The notes beneath the pieces were generated by a model, which was given only the letters and a program-made list of their open reading frames with translations, was not told the DNA's origin and ran no database searches. The position numbers were made by a program, and so were the translations under genes. Positions 23,894 through 40,538 of a stretch of DNA of 64,000 nt are shown here, one piece after another; the first letter of the stretch is position 1, and the number at the start of each line of letters is the position of its first letter. This DNA comes from Monosporascus cannonballus (taxonomy: Eukaryota > Ascomycota > Sordariomycetes > Xylariales): the NCBI GenBank assembly GCA_004154925.1, contig QJNS01000002.1:372001-436000 (forward strand), in the 5' to 3' direction.

Positions 23894-25197
23894 GCAATGA
23901 ATACGGATTTCTCCCAAAACCCGCGATATAAAATTTTAAGAATAAATTAAGAAAACCGTCTATAATAAAATAAAGACAATGCACTTATAAAATGCATCAT
24001 ATTACCTGTATACAACTAGGTGTATATTAAGAAAATGCTTAATTTGATGTTTGAAACTTGAATATATTATCAAAACTAATATATAGTCCTAAAGGTGCGT
24101 AAAATATTAAATTCGTATAAATTGAAAAACCAATTAGTATACTTCCATTATTTAAATACTAAAGTTAAAAATTAGAGCACCTTTCGTATTATATCTATAA
24201 TAAATTATTATACGTAAAATATAAAAATATAAAATATAATGACATTATAATTTTTAAAAGAAGTCGTAAATGTACCAATTATAATTAAATTTAGCGAAAA
24301 CTTATTTTACAGTATTTTAAAAAAGATATATGAAATTATTAAAAATTTTTATTACGTTAGTATTTATTACTTAAATAATAATATTTAAAACCTTTACGTA
24401 TTAAGTATATAGAAATCAATTTTATTTTTACCTATAAATTTATATTTACGAAAATAAAGCTGAATTAATTTGTGAAACCCCGTTTTATGTGAGTATATAT
24501 TAATTATTTTATCAATTATATGTTTAATATTTTGGGAATTTCCTATTCATAAAATGTTCAAATATGATAAAGATAAATATAACAGCTCATAATAATAGAT
24601 ATAATAATTAAAGAATACTAATTTAATAGATAAACCAATAACTATAAATGAAACCTATAAGTATTCTATTAAATTGATTTTTAAAATATCTTATGTTTTT
24701 ATAAATTTGTCAACAACTTTCTTTTTATTCATACGAAACAGGCACTTAACGCTATTGAAGAAATATAAAATATTTGATTAACATTTTATTTTAAATATAT
24801 TTTAATTATATTGATTAGTTTCAGAATATTAATCTAACTGAAAGATTAAAACCTTTATTATTCAATATTTTATATTAAAAATATGGATTTATAAAATTTA
24901 TCAGTGTACGGTGTTACTAAATATATTATTAATTCGATTATCGTTGTATTTGATATATTAAAACGCGTTTTAATACATATGTTATTTATTTTTGTACAAG
25001 AAAATATATTCATGTTTTTTCTTCTATTTTATTTAAACGATCAGCGTAAATTGCTTAATTACGAAACATAAGTAATTTATGCGAATAAAAGCCCAGGTCA
25101 GTTTATAAAGCTAAAAACTGTTTTATTTCAGCTTTTTTTTTATTTTAGTATTAATTTTTTTATATCGTGCGTTATAGTAAGAATCCGTATTCATTGC
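23894..25197. mobile_element. 1.3-kb inverted-repeat element with TA target duplication
   Basis: The left end reads GCAATGAATACGGATT and the right end AATCCGTATTCATTGC. The inverted similarity extends for roughly 75 bases on each side, including a CGCGATATAAAA / CGCACGATATAAAA word. TA flanks it at 23892-23893 and 25198-25199, as in Tc1/mariner-type elements. The interior is AT-rich with no transposase frame that I can recognise, so it is either a degraded autonomous copy or a non-autonomous one. It sits inside a hAT-like repeat whose uninterrupted relative is at 51591-51846, which supports the borders. Confidence 0.8.
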
Positions 25198-25199
25198 TA

Positions 25200-25450
25200 A
25201 GGGGCTGTTCGGGACCATTCAGCAACACGTACTTGTGGGCATTCAGAATCAGATTCAGCAAACCGTTCGGGTCGTTTAGAACCAGCCATCTCCATATTTT
25301 TCTGCTAAAAATGGCTGGATCATCTTAGCAGGTTTGGACGAATTATGTTTATTCAGCATGTTAAATTTCCCCTACTTTAGATTTAGCAACTTTGAGTTGC
25401 TGAAGCTGCTGAATAATAGTATATGTATTACGTTAAGAGTCCTGTTCTAG
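25200..25450 (+). mobile_element. hAT-like non-coding repeat (split by 23894-25197)
   Basis: Reading 23868-23891 and then 25200 onward gives CTAACCT.GAAC..., AATTACCC, GG..TGTTCGGGAC, AGCA and TTCAGCAAAC in the same order as the reverse complement of 51750-51846. TTCAGCA words are repeated near both ends (ATTCAGCAAC at about 25219, GTTGCTGAAGCTGCTGAA at about 25396). Such subterminal repeats and short GG-CTGTTC ends are seen in hAT elements. No transposase is encoded. The assignment to hAT is tentative. Confidence 0.5.
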
Positions 25451-28591
<3,141 letters not shown>

Positions 28592-28754
28592 TGTCTGATG
28601 TAAGGGATATCAGTTATGTGTTAATTAATAACTAGTTGCAAATGCTCTAAAACGCGCCATGCATTTTAAGGTAATCTAATCTCGAAACATATATATTCGG
28701 ATCAAAGGGCATTTTCCGTATATAAGGTACTAACGTACTCTTTATTAACTGATA
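28592..28754 (-). repeat. Copia LTR, left
   Basis: 163 bp, starting TGTCTGATGTAAGGG and ending AACTGATA. It contains CAAAGGGCATTTTCCGTATA followed by AAGGTACTAACGTAC, almost identical to the right LTR. Confidence 0.9.
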
Positions 28755-29522
28755 TACTCTTTTAAAACCTTAAACTATTTACGGTATTAATTATTATAAT
28801 TGCTAGAGCCATAATTATCCATTTTACTTTTCCTTCGGCGATTAAATTTTTCTAATCAGCTAATTCCTTTTTTAAAATCTTTTGCAAAGCGTTTTTTCGT
28901 TAATCGAAAGCTTTCGTAATATTTACTAATCCTATTTATTTTTTGAAATACTTAAAAAGTTTGCGTAATAAAGGTTCTTTTAAACAATTAATTAACGTAT
29001 TACTCGTAATCGTATAATCTCTTTGAATTAAATGCTTTTTTACAATTTATCGTCACTAATAATTATCTAGATCCAGATACTATAATATCATTATTAATTA
29101 AGTAATATTGGTAATAATAAGCCGTATAATTTATTAATTATCGTACTATATATATAACGGTCTTATATCCAGAGTAATTCTCAGTTCTTCAATAAATTGA
29201 AAACTAAATAAAATTTTCTTGATAACTGACGTAAAAGATAATAACTCCTTTTTTAGGATAACAATAATTATTGTGTTTTATTAATTCGCTCGCCATTTTA
29301 TTATTTATCCGAAATACTTTATAATGTAAATTTAAGAGCTTTTTCGGTCGATCGTATTATTTGCGAAAAAAGCGGTATTCCAAATATCTAATATATCTTT
29401 ACCCCGAAATTATAATGCTAGGGTTTTGGTTTGAATTAGATATAATATGATTCGGTCGGCAGCTTTATGATATACGTCGTTAAAGTTCAGGTTAAATCGG
29501 GCAAATCGGGATACCGCAAAGG
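28755..29522 (-). pseudogene. Copia RNase H remnant
   Basis: The minus-strand frame reads FNLNFNDVYHKAADRIILYL, then IQTKTLAL, a stop and FRGKDILDIWNTAFFAN (position of WSDASFA). NTIDRKSS, IIKWRAN (for the WRSKKQ-type block) and EELRITL follow. This order is that of the copia RNase H at the end of pol, which degrades RNA in the RNA-DNA hybrid. The frame continues upstream into 36278 when element C and one copy of its target duplication are left out, so the insertion interrupted pol between RT and RNase H. Former catalytic residues are damaged and stops are frequent. Confidence 0.85.
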
Positions 29523-29527
29523 ATATA

Positions 29528-29919
29528 TGTCAAAACCCAAGCCAGCTGGGCCTGCGAAAACGGTCCAGCCAAGATCACAATGCCACGTTAGTTCAGGGTC
29601 ACGTAATTAATGCTTAGCGGATCTGAACTAAGCACGACTAAGCAACATTAAGCAACTAATTAACAAAGCTCTGCTAAATAAAAATAAGTAATAATAAAAA
29701 GGATTAAGAAATATACGTTTATTATCCCCATAATTTAAATACCTTCAGCTTGTAATAAACAACTTATTAATACCAATTATTTATAATACGCTTTTGCGCC
29801 TTTAATATTAAAAAACATAATTTAATTATTTTATTATTTTAAATTTTTACGATACTCCTGCTAACATAAATTTGTACGACTAAAGTTTAATAATTGGTTA
29901 AATGGTATAGCTTAGTATA
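29528..29919 (+). repeat. 5' LTR of element C
   Basis: 392 bp. It starts TGTCAAAACCCAAGCCAG, keeps a GC-rich first 100 bases (AGCTGGGCCTGCGAAAACGG) and ends in AATTGGTTAAATGG...TATA. The last part is the reverse complement of the start of the element 1 LTR. Confidence 0.92.
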
Positions 29920-29999
29920 CGTTATACGTTTTTGTTCAATAATACCGTTAAACTTTAAATAATACTTAATATTACCAAGATATCGACCAGCATTTAGAA

Positions 30000-32900
30000 A
30001 AACCCCTACTTAACAATTGTAGGCTCGAATTCGGGAACTAGAAAAAGAAATTCGATAACTTAAGGTTACGCCATTTACCTAAACCTCCTTTACCCGCATA
30101 AATCAAAAAAGCCAAAGCCTTATAATAAAAAAGATACCTTTTAAACCTTTTTAATTTAGGCACAAATTTACCTTCGCTTTTTAACCCTTAATAACCCAGC
30201 GGATATAATTCTAATAATAAAATTAAACCTCACGGAAAATATTATTGGCTAAATTATATTTATTATAAAGTTTTTCCTAAAAATAAATAAATTAAATAAA
30301 AAGAATTGTATTAACAAAATCTTTGTATTATATATTAATGTCGAAAACAGAATACGCGATAATTTCGACAATCCGAATAAAAAGCCATTTGCAGCCTAAT
30401 AACTCCTATAATTCCGATAAAAAAAACTTATGTTTAAATACGGTATAACTTTTAAAAGTCTTACGGCCAAAACCGAATCAGGAAATAACGAACCCCATGT
30501 TTTTATTAAGATATTTTATAAAGAGTTAAAAAATAATATAAAAAATAAAATTATTCGGATTAAATAATTAATTACTTCAAACCGATACGTACTAAAAGTA
30601 ATCGAGGTTAATAATCGATAATTTGAAAAACGACAAAGGAAAAAAAGATAATATGCCTAACATTTGAGATATAACAAGTTTAACCAGCTGAAAAAACGAG
30701 ACGTACCCCTTAATTCTTACGGAACGGCGCCAGGACCAATAAAACTTGGCTTTATTTATAAATAAAATTAGAACAAAATTAATTACTTTAATTATGGTAA
30801 AATTGGATGTAAAGCTGATAAATATAAACAACTCCAAAAGCTACAATAAGATAATTAAATACTTATATCGAAGAAATAATTTAGGAATGCTGAAAAAAAC
30901 GATAAGAAAGCTATTAACATAATTTAAGCCAAATACGCATCAAGCTTATAGCAAAAGTTTTAACAGGGACTATTACGATAAAAAATCCGACGAAAAATGC
31001 GAAAAACCAGAAAACTGGCTTAACAAACACCGCGAACATAGCAAAAAGCATTATAAGGATAGTTATACGAATACCGGGATTAGATAAAAGAGCTTTGCCC
31101 CGGAATACCTAATTAATATAGCAAATTGATGCTATATACTGTCGACAACAAAAATATCCCGTTTACGAAAAATAAAAATAACGTATTTACGTACGAATTA
31201 CCCGTATATATTACGAAGGATTTAACTTTTTAAATTGTACCGGAAATAACAAAAACGATAAGCAAGAATATTGATATTTTCGAACTATAACCCTAGAAAA
31301 TATCCCACAGCTGGCCGAAGTAAGGTTTTGGCCCAAAAAAAGTAATACCCGTAAAAAAAGCTTTGTTGTTACTTTAAATAATATAATTATTAAACGGAAA
31401 AATTGGTCTAGGGTACGGTAAGAAAATATTACTAAAAGATAATTACGAATTTTTATTTTGAATTAATATATATTAAAGATTTGTATAAAAATATAGATTA
31501 TTAAAAATCACGTTAATTTATATAGAATGTTTAAAACGATAATTAAAAGGAGGCAAAATAAGATAGAATTGCAAGTATAAGAAAATAATTTATTTAATAA
31601 GCAAAACAATTACAAACAAGTTCAAAATAAATAATGCGATTCGAAGAAATAATATGACGATAATAACGACAAATATAGCAACTTAACGAGTTAAACGAAA
31701 AAGTATAAATAAGGTTCGATAAATTCGAATATAAATTAAAGAAAAAGGTTATTTATAAAAAAGCCGCAAAATAACGCAACCTAAAAAAATTAAAAAACGT
31801 TCTCGAAAAGAGTTTTAAATACGACGATAAGAAATATTAATAATTTTATTATTTTGGATATATAAATCGGAACGTATTAATAGATAGTAATAATGGATTA
31901 TGGAATTCAGGACGCGAATTATATTATGCCGGATATAATTTATAACTTCTAATTATTATAAAAATATAAATAAAAATCTTATATAATAACGAATGCTGAA
32001 AATCAGAAGTTCGTTTACAATCACAGAAAAATTATACGCGAAATTAATTACTGCGAAATTTTTATTAAAAAACGATATTAAATAATTAATTTCAATATCG
32101 TTTTATTCGGAAATTACGATATAATCTCAGGGTTATTATAAATACGCTAATGCGGAATATTAATTAATAACGAGATTAACTAAGTAAAATTCGTTTTATA
32201 TCTTATTAACAGAGAAAAAAAAAGTATTAAGATTTTAATATTTGATCGAAAATGGTAATGAATATAAATATAAGGATACGATAAAAACCTTATTATCCAA
32301 AAAACAAAATACAAGAAAAAAACTAACATTAAAGAAAACTACGATATATGGTTATTATTGTTAAAGCGAAATTAAAACAATTAAATAACGATCTAAAATC
32401 AAAAAACAATAACCTTAAAAATGAAAAAGATTAATTAATATACCACCATATTATTATAAATATAAGCAGCTTCTTAGAAAAAAGCTTAACACGAAATTAT
32501 CAAAACATAGCGAATAAAATTATATGATAATCCTTAAAAAAGGATTTTGAACAAAATTTTACTTTATTTACAACCTTAACGGAAGTAAGTTACGTATTCT
32601 TAAAAAATACTTGGAAAATCGGTTCCAGAAAAAAGGATTTAATTTTCAAAATAAATAATAAAATACCTCAAATTTTTCGTACCAAAAAAAATAAAAAGTT
32701 ACAATTTATGGCTAACTATTAATAACTAAACGATATTATTATTAAAAATCGAATATTATTACCTCTAATTACGGAAATAAAAAACCGATTTTACAGAATC
32801 AAATAATTCATAATATTCGATCTTAAAAGAAATATAATTATATTAAGAGTTTAAAAACTATAAATAGAAAATAACCTTTCAAATAAAATACGGATTATTT

Positions 32901-35220
32901 AAATATTTAGTTATACTAATAGGATTTACGAACGTACCAGCAACCTTTTAACGGATAATAAACTATATATTACGAAAATATCGTAATATCTTTGTTATTT
33001 ATTACTTCGACAATATTTGTATTTTTTTAAAAACGGAAAAATAATAGATAAAATACGTTTATAAGGTTTTATAAGATTTATAAAAGGCAAATTCACTAAT
33101 TAATACAAAAAGAATTGATTTTAAAATTAATGATAAAATGTTTAAAATATATTTTTATCCCAGAATATATTAGGATAAGTTCTCAAAAAATCGTTACAAT
33201 TATAAAATAGCAAACGTTAACGATAATTAAAAAGGTAAAAGTATTCCTTAAATTCGCCAATTACTACCGAAAATTTATTCGGAATTTTGGCAAAATCGTT
33301 ATACCCTTAACGAATCTTACGAACAAAAATTTAAATAAGCGTTAAATATGAAAAGAATATCTTAAGATATTAAAAATGCGATTATTAGCAAACTAGTATT
33401 AATTATATATAATCCGAATTATCCCGTTAAGTTAATAACCGATATTGTGGATTATGAGTTAAATGTAATAATCGGATAACGAAATAATTAAGGCAAATTA
33501 TACCTTATTATATTTTTTTCTTACAAATTAAAAAACCGAATATGATTACTATATTCCAGATAAAAAGTTTATGGCCATTATTGTAGCATTTCGAAAATTC
33601 AAACATTTTTAAAGGGAAATTTGCACCCGATTAAGGTTTATACGGATTATTAAAATTTTATCGAATTTACCACATTTAAGGAACTTCTAAAATAATAATT
33701 AAAATACGCAAAGAAATTAACGAATTTTCACTTTGCTATTATTTACAGGAAACAATTAAAGCAAGACAAAAGACATACCTAAAATAAATAACCAAATTTC
33801 GAAGAATATTAATTAAAATTAGCCATATATTTTTGGACATTATTATAAAAATATATTTACACCTGTAACAAATTATGATAATTCGGGTAATACCTTTCGA
33901 TATATATCGGAATATTTAATAATATACCGTTAGTTTTTGAAAAAGCTAAAAAACAAATAAAATATAAGTTCTGAAAAAATACAAAAAGAATGTAATACGA
34001 AAAATACACGAATATCAATTATACAAATATCCAAAAATCCACAAAACTTTAAAACGGCTTTAACCTGTATATTGGTTCCTAAAATGAAATTAACGATATA
34101 AAACTTTATACGATAATATAATATTTACGTTAAAATAGAAAACTTGACAATATAAGCCATATAGAAAATTACAGCCATTATTAATCGCAAAACGATTATA
34201 ATATTTAACTATATTTAACTTTATTTCCAAATTTTTTATATCAGAAAGTCCATTTACGGAAATATATTACGATACTATTTTTGTAATCGGCGGCCGATTT
34301 ACGAAATCTTTTTAATTGTTACAATATTATAAAAAAATAAACTCCGAAAAAATAATATATATATCTTTTCAAAAATATTTTTAATATATACGGATTATTA
34401 ATAAAAATCATTTTAAATTAAGTATTAAGAATTATATCTAAATTTTGGCAAAACCTAATAACATAAATAGGTTTAAAGTTCAAATTATCCAACGTATTTA
34501 AACTTTAAACGGATAAATTAACGAAACGTATAAACTAAACCTTTAAAATTCACTTACGATATTATATTAATTACAAACAAAACAAATAGGTTAAAAAGTT
34601 ACTAATCCAATAATCAACTAACAATATTAACTACTATAAAAACATCCAAATAATACCTGTAAACGTAAATTTTGGTTTTAATCCAAAAGTTTAAAAAGAA
34701 TACGCGGTAACGATTTAATTAATATTAAAACAATCCTTACGACAAAATAATTACGATAGCTATATTAAAAAATAAAAGTAAAATTGGAATTCGTACGAAA
34801 TTAAATAAACAAATATTATAAATAAAACAAATTAAAAAAAAATTTTCGCAAAAGGAGAAATATTTTTCTTCGCCATAAAAAATATTCAAACAAAAAAACT
34901 AAACAAAAAATTCGATTTCAAATATATCGGTTTTTATAGAATCGCTAAGAAAATCTCAGAAAACAAGTATTAATTGAAATTTCCACCAAAGGTTAAATTC
35001 TATCTAATTCTTTACATTTCCTTATTTGGATTAGCACCAAATACAATTAAAATATATACAGCATACGACGATATAAAAATGGCAGACGAATAAACCTACG
35101 AAATAAAAAAAATTCTTAATATGCGAAAACAAAATAGATTTATCTAGTACCTGATTAAATGAAAAAAGTATTTGGATTCCGAAAACGTTTAGGAACCTGC
35201 CAAAATCCTTATTAACGCCT
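30000..35220 (+). pseudogene. gag-pol polyprotein remnant (element C)
   Basis: gag-like frames lie at 30000-31150 (a stretch DEKCEKPENWLNKHREHSKK at about 30980). RT blocks are at 32690-33030, with KVTIYG (for the LRLCVDYRGLN block), FKYLVILIGFTNVPATF in altered form at about 32900-32960, and a mutated YxDD region. RNase H is at about 33390-33460 (NPNYPVKLITDIVDYELNVI). The integrase includes HEYQLYKYPKIHKTLKRL (about 34010-34065) and AYDTIFVIGGRFTKSF (about 34260-34310). The chromodomain YEIKKILNMRKQNRFI is at 35098-35145, followed by a stop at 35145-35147 (CAG-to-TAG) and one at 35190-35192 (Trp position). It is dead but clearly a chromovirus. Confidence 0.82.
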
Positions 35221-35339
35221 AGCGCCTATTAAAATACTTTTACCAGCAGTAACGGAACCACCGGATATAATTATATCCTAATCAACGTTTTTTAACGACT
35301 AAATAATGCTAGGTAACTTAAGGGAAAAAAAATTAAGAC

Positions 35340-35760
35340 GGCTAAAAAAACCTCCGTATTAGCCTGCTTTTAACGTTTCTGCTTTTCCAGCTTTTCCAGC
35401 GACTGCAATTCTTACTGTACCATTTTAATTCCCTTCGAACGAAAAAACACTTTTTGTTTTCGAAAACGGATTAATTACGGAATCGCTTCGTTTATTTCTT
35501 ATTAATAACGTTTTTATAATTCTAGAAAACGCTTGTCGGCAAATATTTCCTTACGTATTAAACGTTAATTTTCGATACCATTATTTTTAAGGAAAATAAG
35601 AAAATGCCCTTATTATCATAAGGATAATTACGTTTAACGTACGCCTTATATTTGGAAAGGTTCTTTATTATTCCGATTTCCAACTTTTAAAAAAGGATAA
35701 GAAATACAATATAAGTTCAAAACTAAAATCGTCAAAATAAAAAGCACATTGTAATATCGC
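35340..35760 (-). pseudogene. Convergent accessory ORF (element C)
   Basis: The minus-strand frame, from about 35760 down, reads LNLYCISYPFLKVGN, then a damaged Cys/Arg region, then REEIFADKRFLEL, EINEAIP, LIRFRKQKV, RSKGIKMVQ, stop, ELQSLEKLEKQKR. It aligns residue by residue with the frame at 15081-15690 in element 2 (EKTFVEKRLLKL, KKINKVFSHLIRL, RSKGVTMV, QSLDKLKEQKR). Stops are TAA/TAG at Gln-like positions. The product is unknown. Conservation of the frame between subfamilies argues that it once encoded a protein. Confidence 0.7.
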
Positions 35761-35880
35761 GTAATAGACGAAAAAACCTAACGACGATTTTTAATAATGC
35801 GGGCCGATATCTTAAGGGAAAAGGGTTTATTAGAAAAAAAGATAAGTCTTAATTTCAAGATTTAGAGAAAAAGGGGATCG

Positions 35881-36272
35881 TATCATAACCCAAGCCAGCT
35901 GGACCTGGGAAAACGGTCCAATTAAGATCATAGAGCCACGTTAGTTCAAGGTTACGTAATTAATGCTTAGCGGGTCTTAATTATGCACGACTAAGCAGCA
36001 TTAAGCAATTAATTAACAAAGTTCTTCTAAGCAAAAATAAGCAATAATAAAACAGATTAAGATATATACGCTTATTATCCCTAAAATTTAAATACTTTCA
36101 GTTTGCAACAAATTACTTATTAATACCAATCGTTTATAATACGCTTTTACGCCCTTGGTATTAAAAGACGTCATTAAGTTATTTCATTATTATAAAGTCA
36201 TACGATACTTTTGCCAAAATAAACCCGTACGACTAAGGTTTAATAGTTGGTTAAACCGTCTTGCTCGTCAAA
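35881..36272 (+). repeat. 3' LTR of element C
   Basis: 392 bp. It starts TATCATAACCCAAGCCAG (TGT changed to TAT) and matches the 5' LTR along its whole length. Differences are almost all C/T or G/A. Confidence 0.92.
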
Positions 36273-36277
36273 ATATA

Positions 36278-36720
36278 TCGGGTCACGTATTAACTGTTAC
36301 GAAAAAATAGAACCTATTTTTTAGTATTTATTAACAAAATCTAAATACGCGAATCAAAATTCGATAATAGCTTAATGCTAATTATGGATATTTGTAAAAT
36401 GTTATTCAGATTTTCTTTAAGTATTAATTTAACTAGCTTATTTATAAAGTCAGATTAAAATAACCAGATTCTTTTATTACGTTTATCTCTAATTATTTCA
36501 ACATCGAAAAACCACTATATGTTCTTATTTTTTATTAAGATATACCGTTCTGATATTTATTAAATTAACTAATTACCGAAATCTTAATCTTTTTCGCAAG
36601 ATACTATGATAATATTATCCATAAAAAAAAGTACCTCTTAACGAATAAAATAATAAGATTTATAAGAAACGGATCTAAGTTCCAATTTTTAAGGATCCTA
36701 ATAAAGTCCTTCTGCTATAA
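36278..36720 (-). pseudogene. Copia reverse transcriptase, C-terminal part
   Basis: The minus-strand frame contains MDNIIIVSCEKD (the YVDD.LI block with the second Asp now Asn), then LIxxISERYILIKNKN, WFFDVEIIRDKRNKRIWLF, SDFINKLVKLILKENLNN and, just before the element C insertion, VTVNT, stop, PDISFAVSRFARF. These are the last conserved blocks of a fungal copia RT. The distal part of the frame (above 36640) is less clear. Confidence 0.85.
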
Positions 36721-39700
36721 CAAAAATAAATCCCTTAATCCATATAATACTTTGCTAATCAGAAAGATCTTGTCACATTAGGGGTATCCTAGGGGCGTTT
36801 TTTTATAAATTTCATAATATAAATTAATATTTATAAAAGTATTTACAGCGTTATACTGCTTAAACTTTAAATCGAACCTAGCCGTAATAACAATAAAAGT
36901 TAGAAATAACCTTTTAATAAAAGTAATTACGTGTATATTATTGCAAACGGTTTTAAGTTATTAATCGTTTCATACGACAAAACAAACTTAATATTTTTAG
37001 AATTAACCATATTTATTCAACTTGTAAACGTATACTTATATGTACCTTAAAATCTATTTCTCTTTAATAATCACTTATTAATAGCCACCTGAAATCATAT
37101 CTATTTATAGCTTTATAAATAAGCTTTTTCGCCTTTATAGAAGATTCTTTTAATAGATATATATTTAGCCTTTTATAATTTTACGGCAATAATAGTACGT
37201 TACGTCTATATATCCGATTTTATAACCCAAGTACCATTTTAGATGCCAAAATATTATTACTTTTCTAATTCAGGTAATGTATATTTTAGATAATGAATTT
37301 CCTTAAATTTCCGAAACTTATCAACCGATTATCGTATCTACATATAAAAAAGGATAAACGTTCTATATTAAATGCGGCTTCCTATACTTTATATTCGTTT
37401 CGGATAATATTTTCTTAACACAGAATATATGGAGAGCTTACTTTTATAATTCGTAAAGTACTTTCATTTGTTATTATTATTTTAACCTAAATAATATAAG
37501 GGGAACTTAAGGTTACCTTTATCGTTTTCGTCGGCACAATAATTGTAACAGTTATTAAGGCAAATGCTAATAGCGGTAATAGTTTAAAGGAAGAAAATAA
37601 TTCGAATATAACGGTCGTATAAAAATAGTTAATCCGTTGCAAATAAACTTATTTTTTCTTATTCCGTACATATTTAAATTAATATCTCTTTAAAACAATT
37701 CTTTTTTCTAAGTTAATAACTAAATTATTTTATGCAGGTTTTTGGTTTTTTTAAGCATAAATTAAATAATAATTATTTTAATTGTATACTTTTATTTATT
37801 GAACAGATTTCATAATTTGTTATATAATATCTAAAAAGTTACCTTTTAAGTTTTTCATACTATCTAAAAACCAGCCTTTTCGTGAAATTATATTTTTTCA
37901 ATAATAATAAAATTCTTAATTGATACATTCTAGGTTTCGTAAATATTTGTAAATTAATAATTAATAAAATAATTAATTTACATTCTAAAATTTAACCTTT
38001 GAAATCTTTGTTTTTCCTTTATGGCGGTAATTGTTATAACATAAACTATATAGCCGTATATTTGTAAATAAACTTATTAAAGCTTTTAATCAAATATTAT
38101 AACGTCGTTCTTATAGTTTAGATAAATATAATCAATTTCGTAAAGCCTTTGCCAAAAGAATACGTATTTTAATATATAGTTATATAAATGTATTGTCGCT
38201 TTAAGGATATATACGATCAAAAGCGAAAATACCTTAATATTATTTTATATTACAATTATTTTTTCCCTTAATTATATTTCCTAAACGTTTTGCGCCTCGT
38301 TTTTAAACCAAAGTATACCGTATTAAAAGTTTAAAGTTAATTCTTTAAAAATGATTGAAATATATCTTAAAGTTGATAATTTTTTAAGATTGTATTTTCT
38401 TACTTAATTCTTATATAAAAATCTTTTCAATTTTTTAAAACTCCTAAAAATATCAAAACGTTATAATTAATATATTTTGCTTTAGTTCATAAGCTAAATA
38501 TCTTAAATTAAACTGAAGTATTCACCGATAATAAATGTAACGTATTTGTATTTTTCAGGGTTTTTTTTTTCAAAGTTTATAAAGTCGACAGCAATTTTTT
38601 ATCTTAATTGGGATATTCCTTTTTTTGGAGTTCGCAACGTATTAACTTTTTAGCTTTTGCTTTGTTATATATTTAGCATTTAATTAGTATAAGGCCTTTA
38701 AGGCGGATTTCTTTCGTATGAAATTATAATTAAACGATTATTTCGAGATTTAGATAGCCTAGTTTCAGGTATTATATAATACCGTTACCGGTTCGTAATA
38801 AATTCGTTATTTTTAAATTAACGTTTCGCTTCTACGTAACCAGAATTATATAAGATATTATTATCTTAATATTTTCGATAAGAAATTAATTAAATTTGTT
38901 TATTAACACAGTAAATATTTAATTATATTTATTATATATATAATTATTACTTCTTTTATTATTTTACTAGTAGTTCTTTTTGCAATTACCAAAATAATAT
39001 CAGATTATATATGAAATTTTCGCAATACTTTACGTCGTATAGACGTAATGCTTTTATATTGCTAAGGCTTCGAAAAACTATATTAACCTTTTTATACCCC
39101 TTAATCAAGACGAAATTATTACTTACGTATGTGCTATTACTTTATCCCGTAAATTTAATTTTCAGGAATTTATTAATCACATTAAAAATATATATTATAA
39201 AGCTTAAGTCCTAGATAACGGAAGTTTTTGAAAGATAAAACAAAATATTTATAGCATTAGGTTAATTAATAATCAAAAAATATATTAATATTCTGTGTAC
39301 CCTCTTTAGAAGTTAATGTATCTTTTATGCAATATGTTGTTCTATAATTTTCGATAGGCGGTCGATTTCTTTCTTTAAAGATTAGTCGGCGAAGATTTGT
39401 TCTTAAATATATATTATCACTTTGTCGTTAAAACGGAAACCTTTTGGGGCTTTCCTAAGAACTATATAATAATAATTAGAAAATATAGAGTAATTGATTA
39501 GATACGCTTCATAACGAGTATTTTATACGTTTAATTCTTAACGTTTTCGCTTATTACCGCTTCGATCTGGATAAAAACCTTTACGATTACCTCGTTTCGG
39601 CCTACGGCTTAAAATGTTTCCTTGCGATTAAAAATTAATATTTTTAGGATTTTCTTAATTAAAATAGTTTTAGTTAAAGGAATTTGTAGATATCTCGTAA

Positions 39701-40084
39701 AACGTTAAAAACGTTACCTTTATATTTCTTAATAATTATTATAAGTTCGTTAAAATTTAATAATTTAATAGAGTTATTATTATTTTCTAATATTTAATCG
39801 TATTATTTTTAATATCGGCTTTTTTTATCATTTGAAAAATAACCGTTTAAGTCACGATTATAAGGGCCAATATTATATATAAATCGTTAATTTATACGGT
39901 CAATATCTTTATCTTCGAAATATTATATCGTTATCTTTAGGCCATAGTCTTTTGTGATTTTACAATTTATTCGTTCAGCGTTGATATTAATTTCTAAATT
40001 TGCTTTAATCTTTTGCAACATTCTCGTTAGGTATTAATTGGGAATTTATTATCGTATATTTTACCGAATTCGCCCTGGCGAATA

Positions 40085-40538
40085 CACTAGGGGACCAAAT
40101 GAATCCGTGCACTGGCCTATTTTCTATCAAAACATACCATTTTCAATTTATTATAACTAATTACAGAAATATAATAAAAATAACGAGCCAATATTTATAC
40201 GTTAATCAGTGCGTCGATTGTGTATTTTTAATATCAGTTACGATTTTAGATACGTTGTTTACGGATAGAAACTGAGGTATTTTATGACAGTAAAATATTC
40301 CATAGTAAAGATTCTCAATTCTGCATAATAAAATTTATACTAACATTAAAGTGATCACAATTTCCGCATGTATTCTAAAAATTATGAGGTTATTTCAAAT
40401 ATAGCTATATTTATGAAAGTGTTAAGTACATATTATTTCTATTTAATTTTATTTAACTTTTTTTGTTATAATCGGTGTATAAACTGTATGTTTTGGTGAG
40501 AAATAGGTGGGCGCATGGATCCATTTGACCGATTAGTG
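40085..40538. mobile_element. 454-bp MITE, mariner/pogo type, TA duplication
   Basis: Terminal inverted repeats of about 40 bp are present. The left end reads CACTAGGGGACCAAATGAAT, and the right end read inward begins CACTAATCGGTCAAATGGAT. TA lies on both sides (40083-40084 and 40539-40540). The interior is non-coding. It is inserted in the gag-side part of the copia element, so it is younger than that element. A pogo/Fot1-type origin is inferred from TA and TIR style only. Confidence 0.85.

Larger units (their letters stand above)
29528..36272 (+). mobile_element. Complete Ty3/gypsy chromovirus element C with TSD, nested in copia
   Basis: Two 392-bp LTRs (29528-29919 and 35881-36272) are flanked by ATATA (29523-29527 and 36273-36277). 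Total length is 6745 bp. A purine-rich tract (GAGAAAAAGGGGA, about 35865-35877) precedes the 3' LTR, as expected for second-strand priming. RT, integrase and chromodomain are readable on the plus strand, and the convergent accessory frame lies between chromodomain and 3' LTR. Its LTR is the reverse-orientation relative of those of elements 1 and 2. It is RIP-degraded. Confidence 0.93.

Noticed and set aside
25200..25450. Possible tRNA or structured RNA in the GC-richer patch
   Set aside because: No cloverleaf or TTCGA arm could be folded; repeats of TTCAGCA fit a transposon end better.
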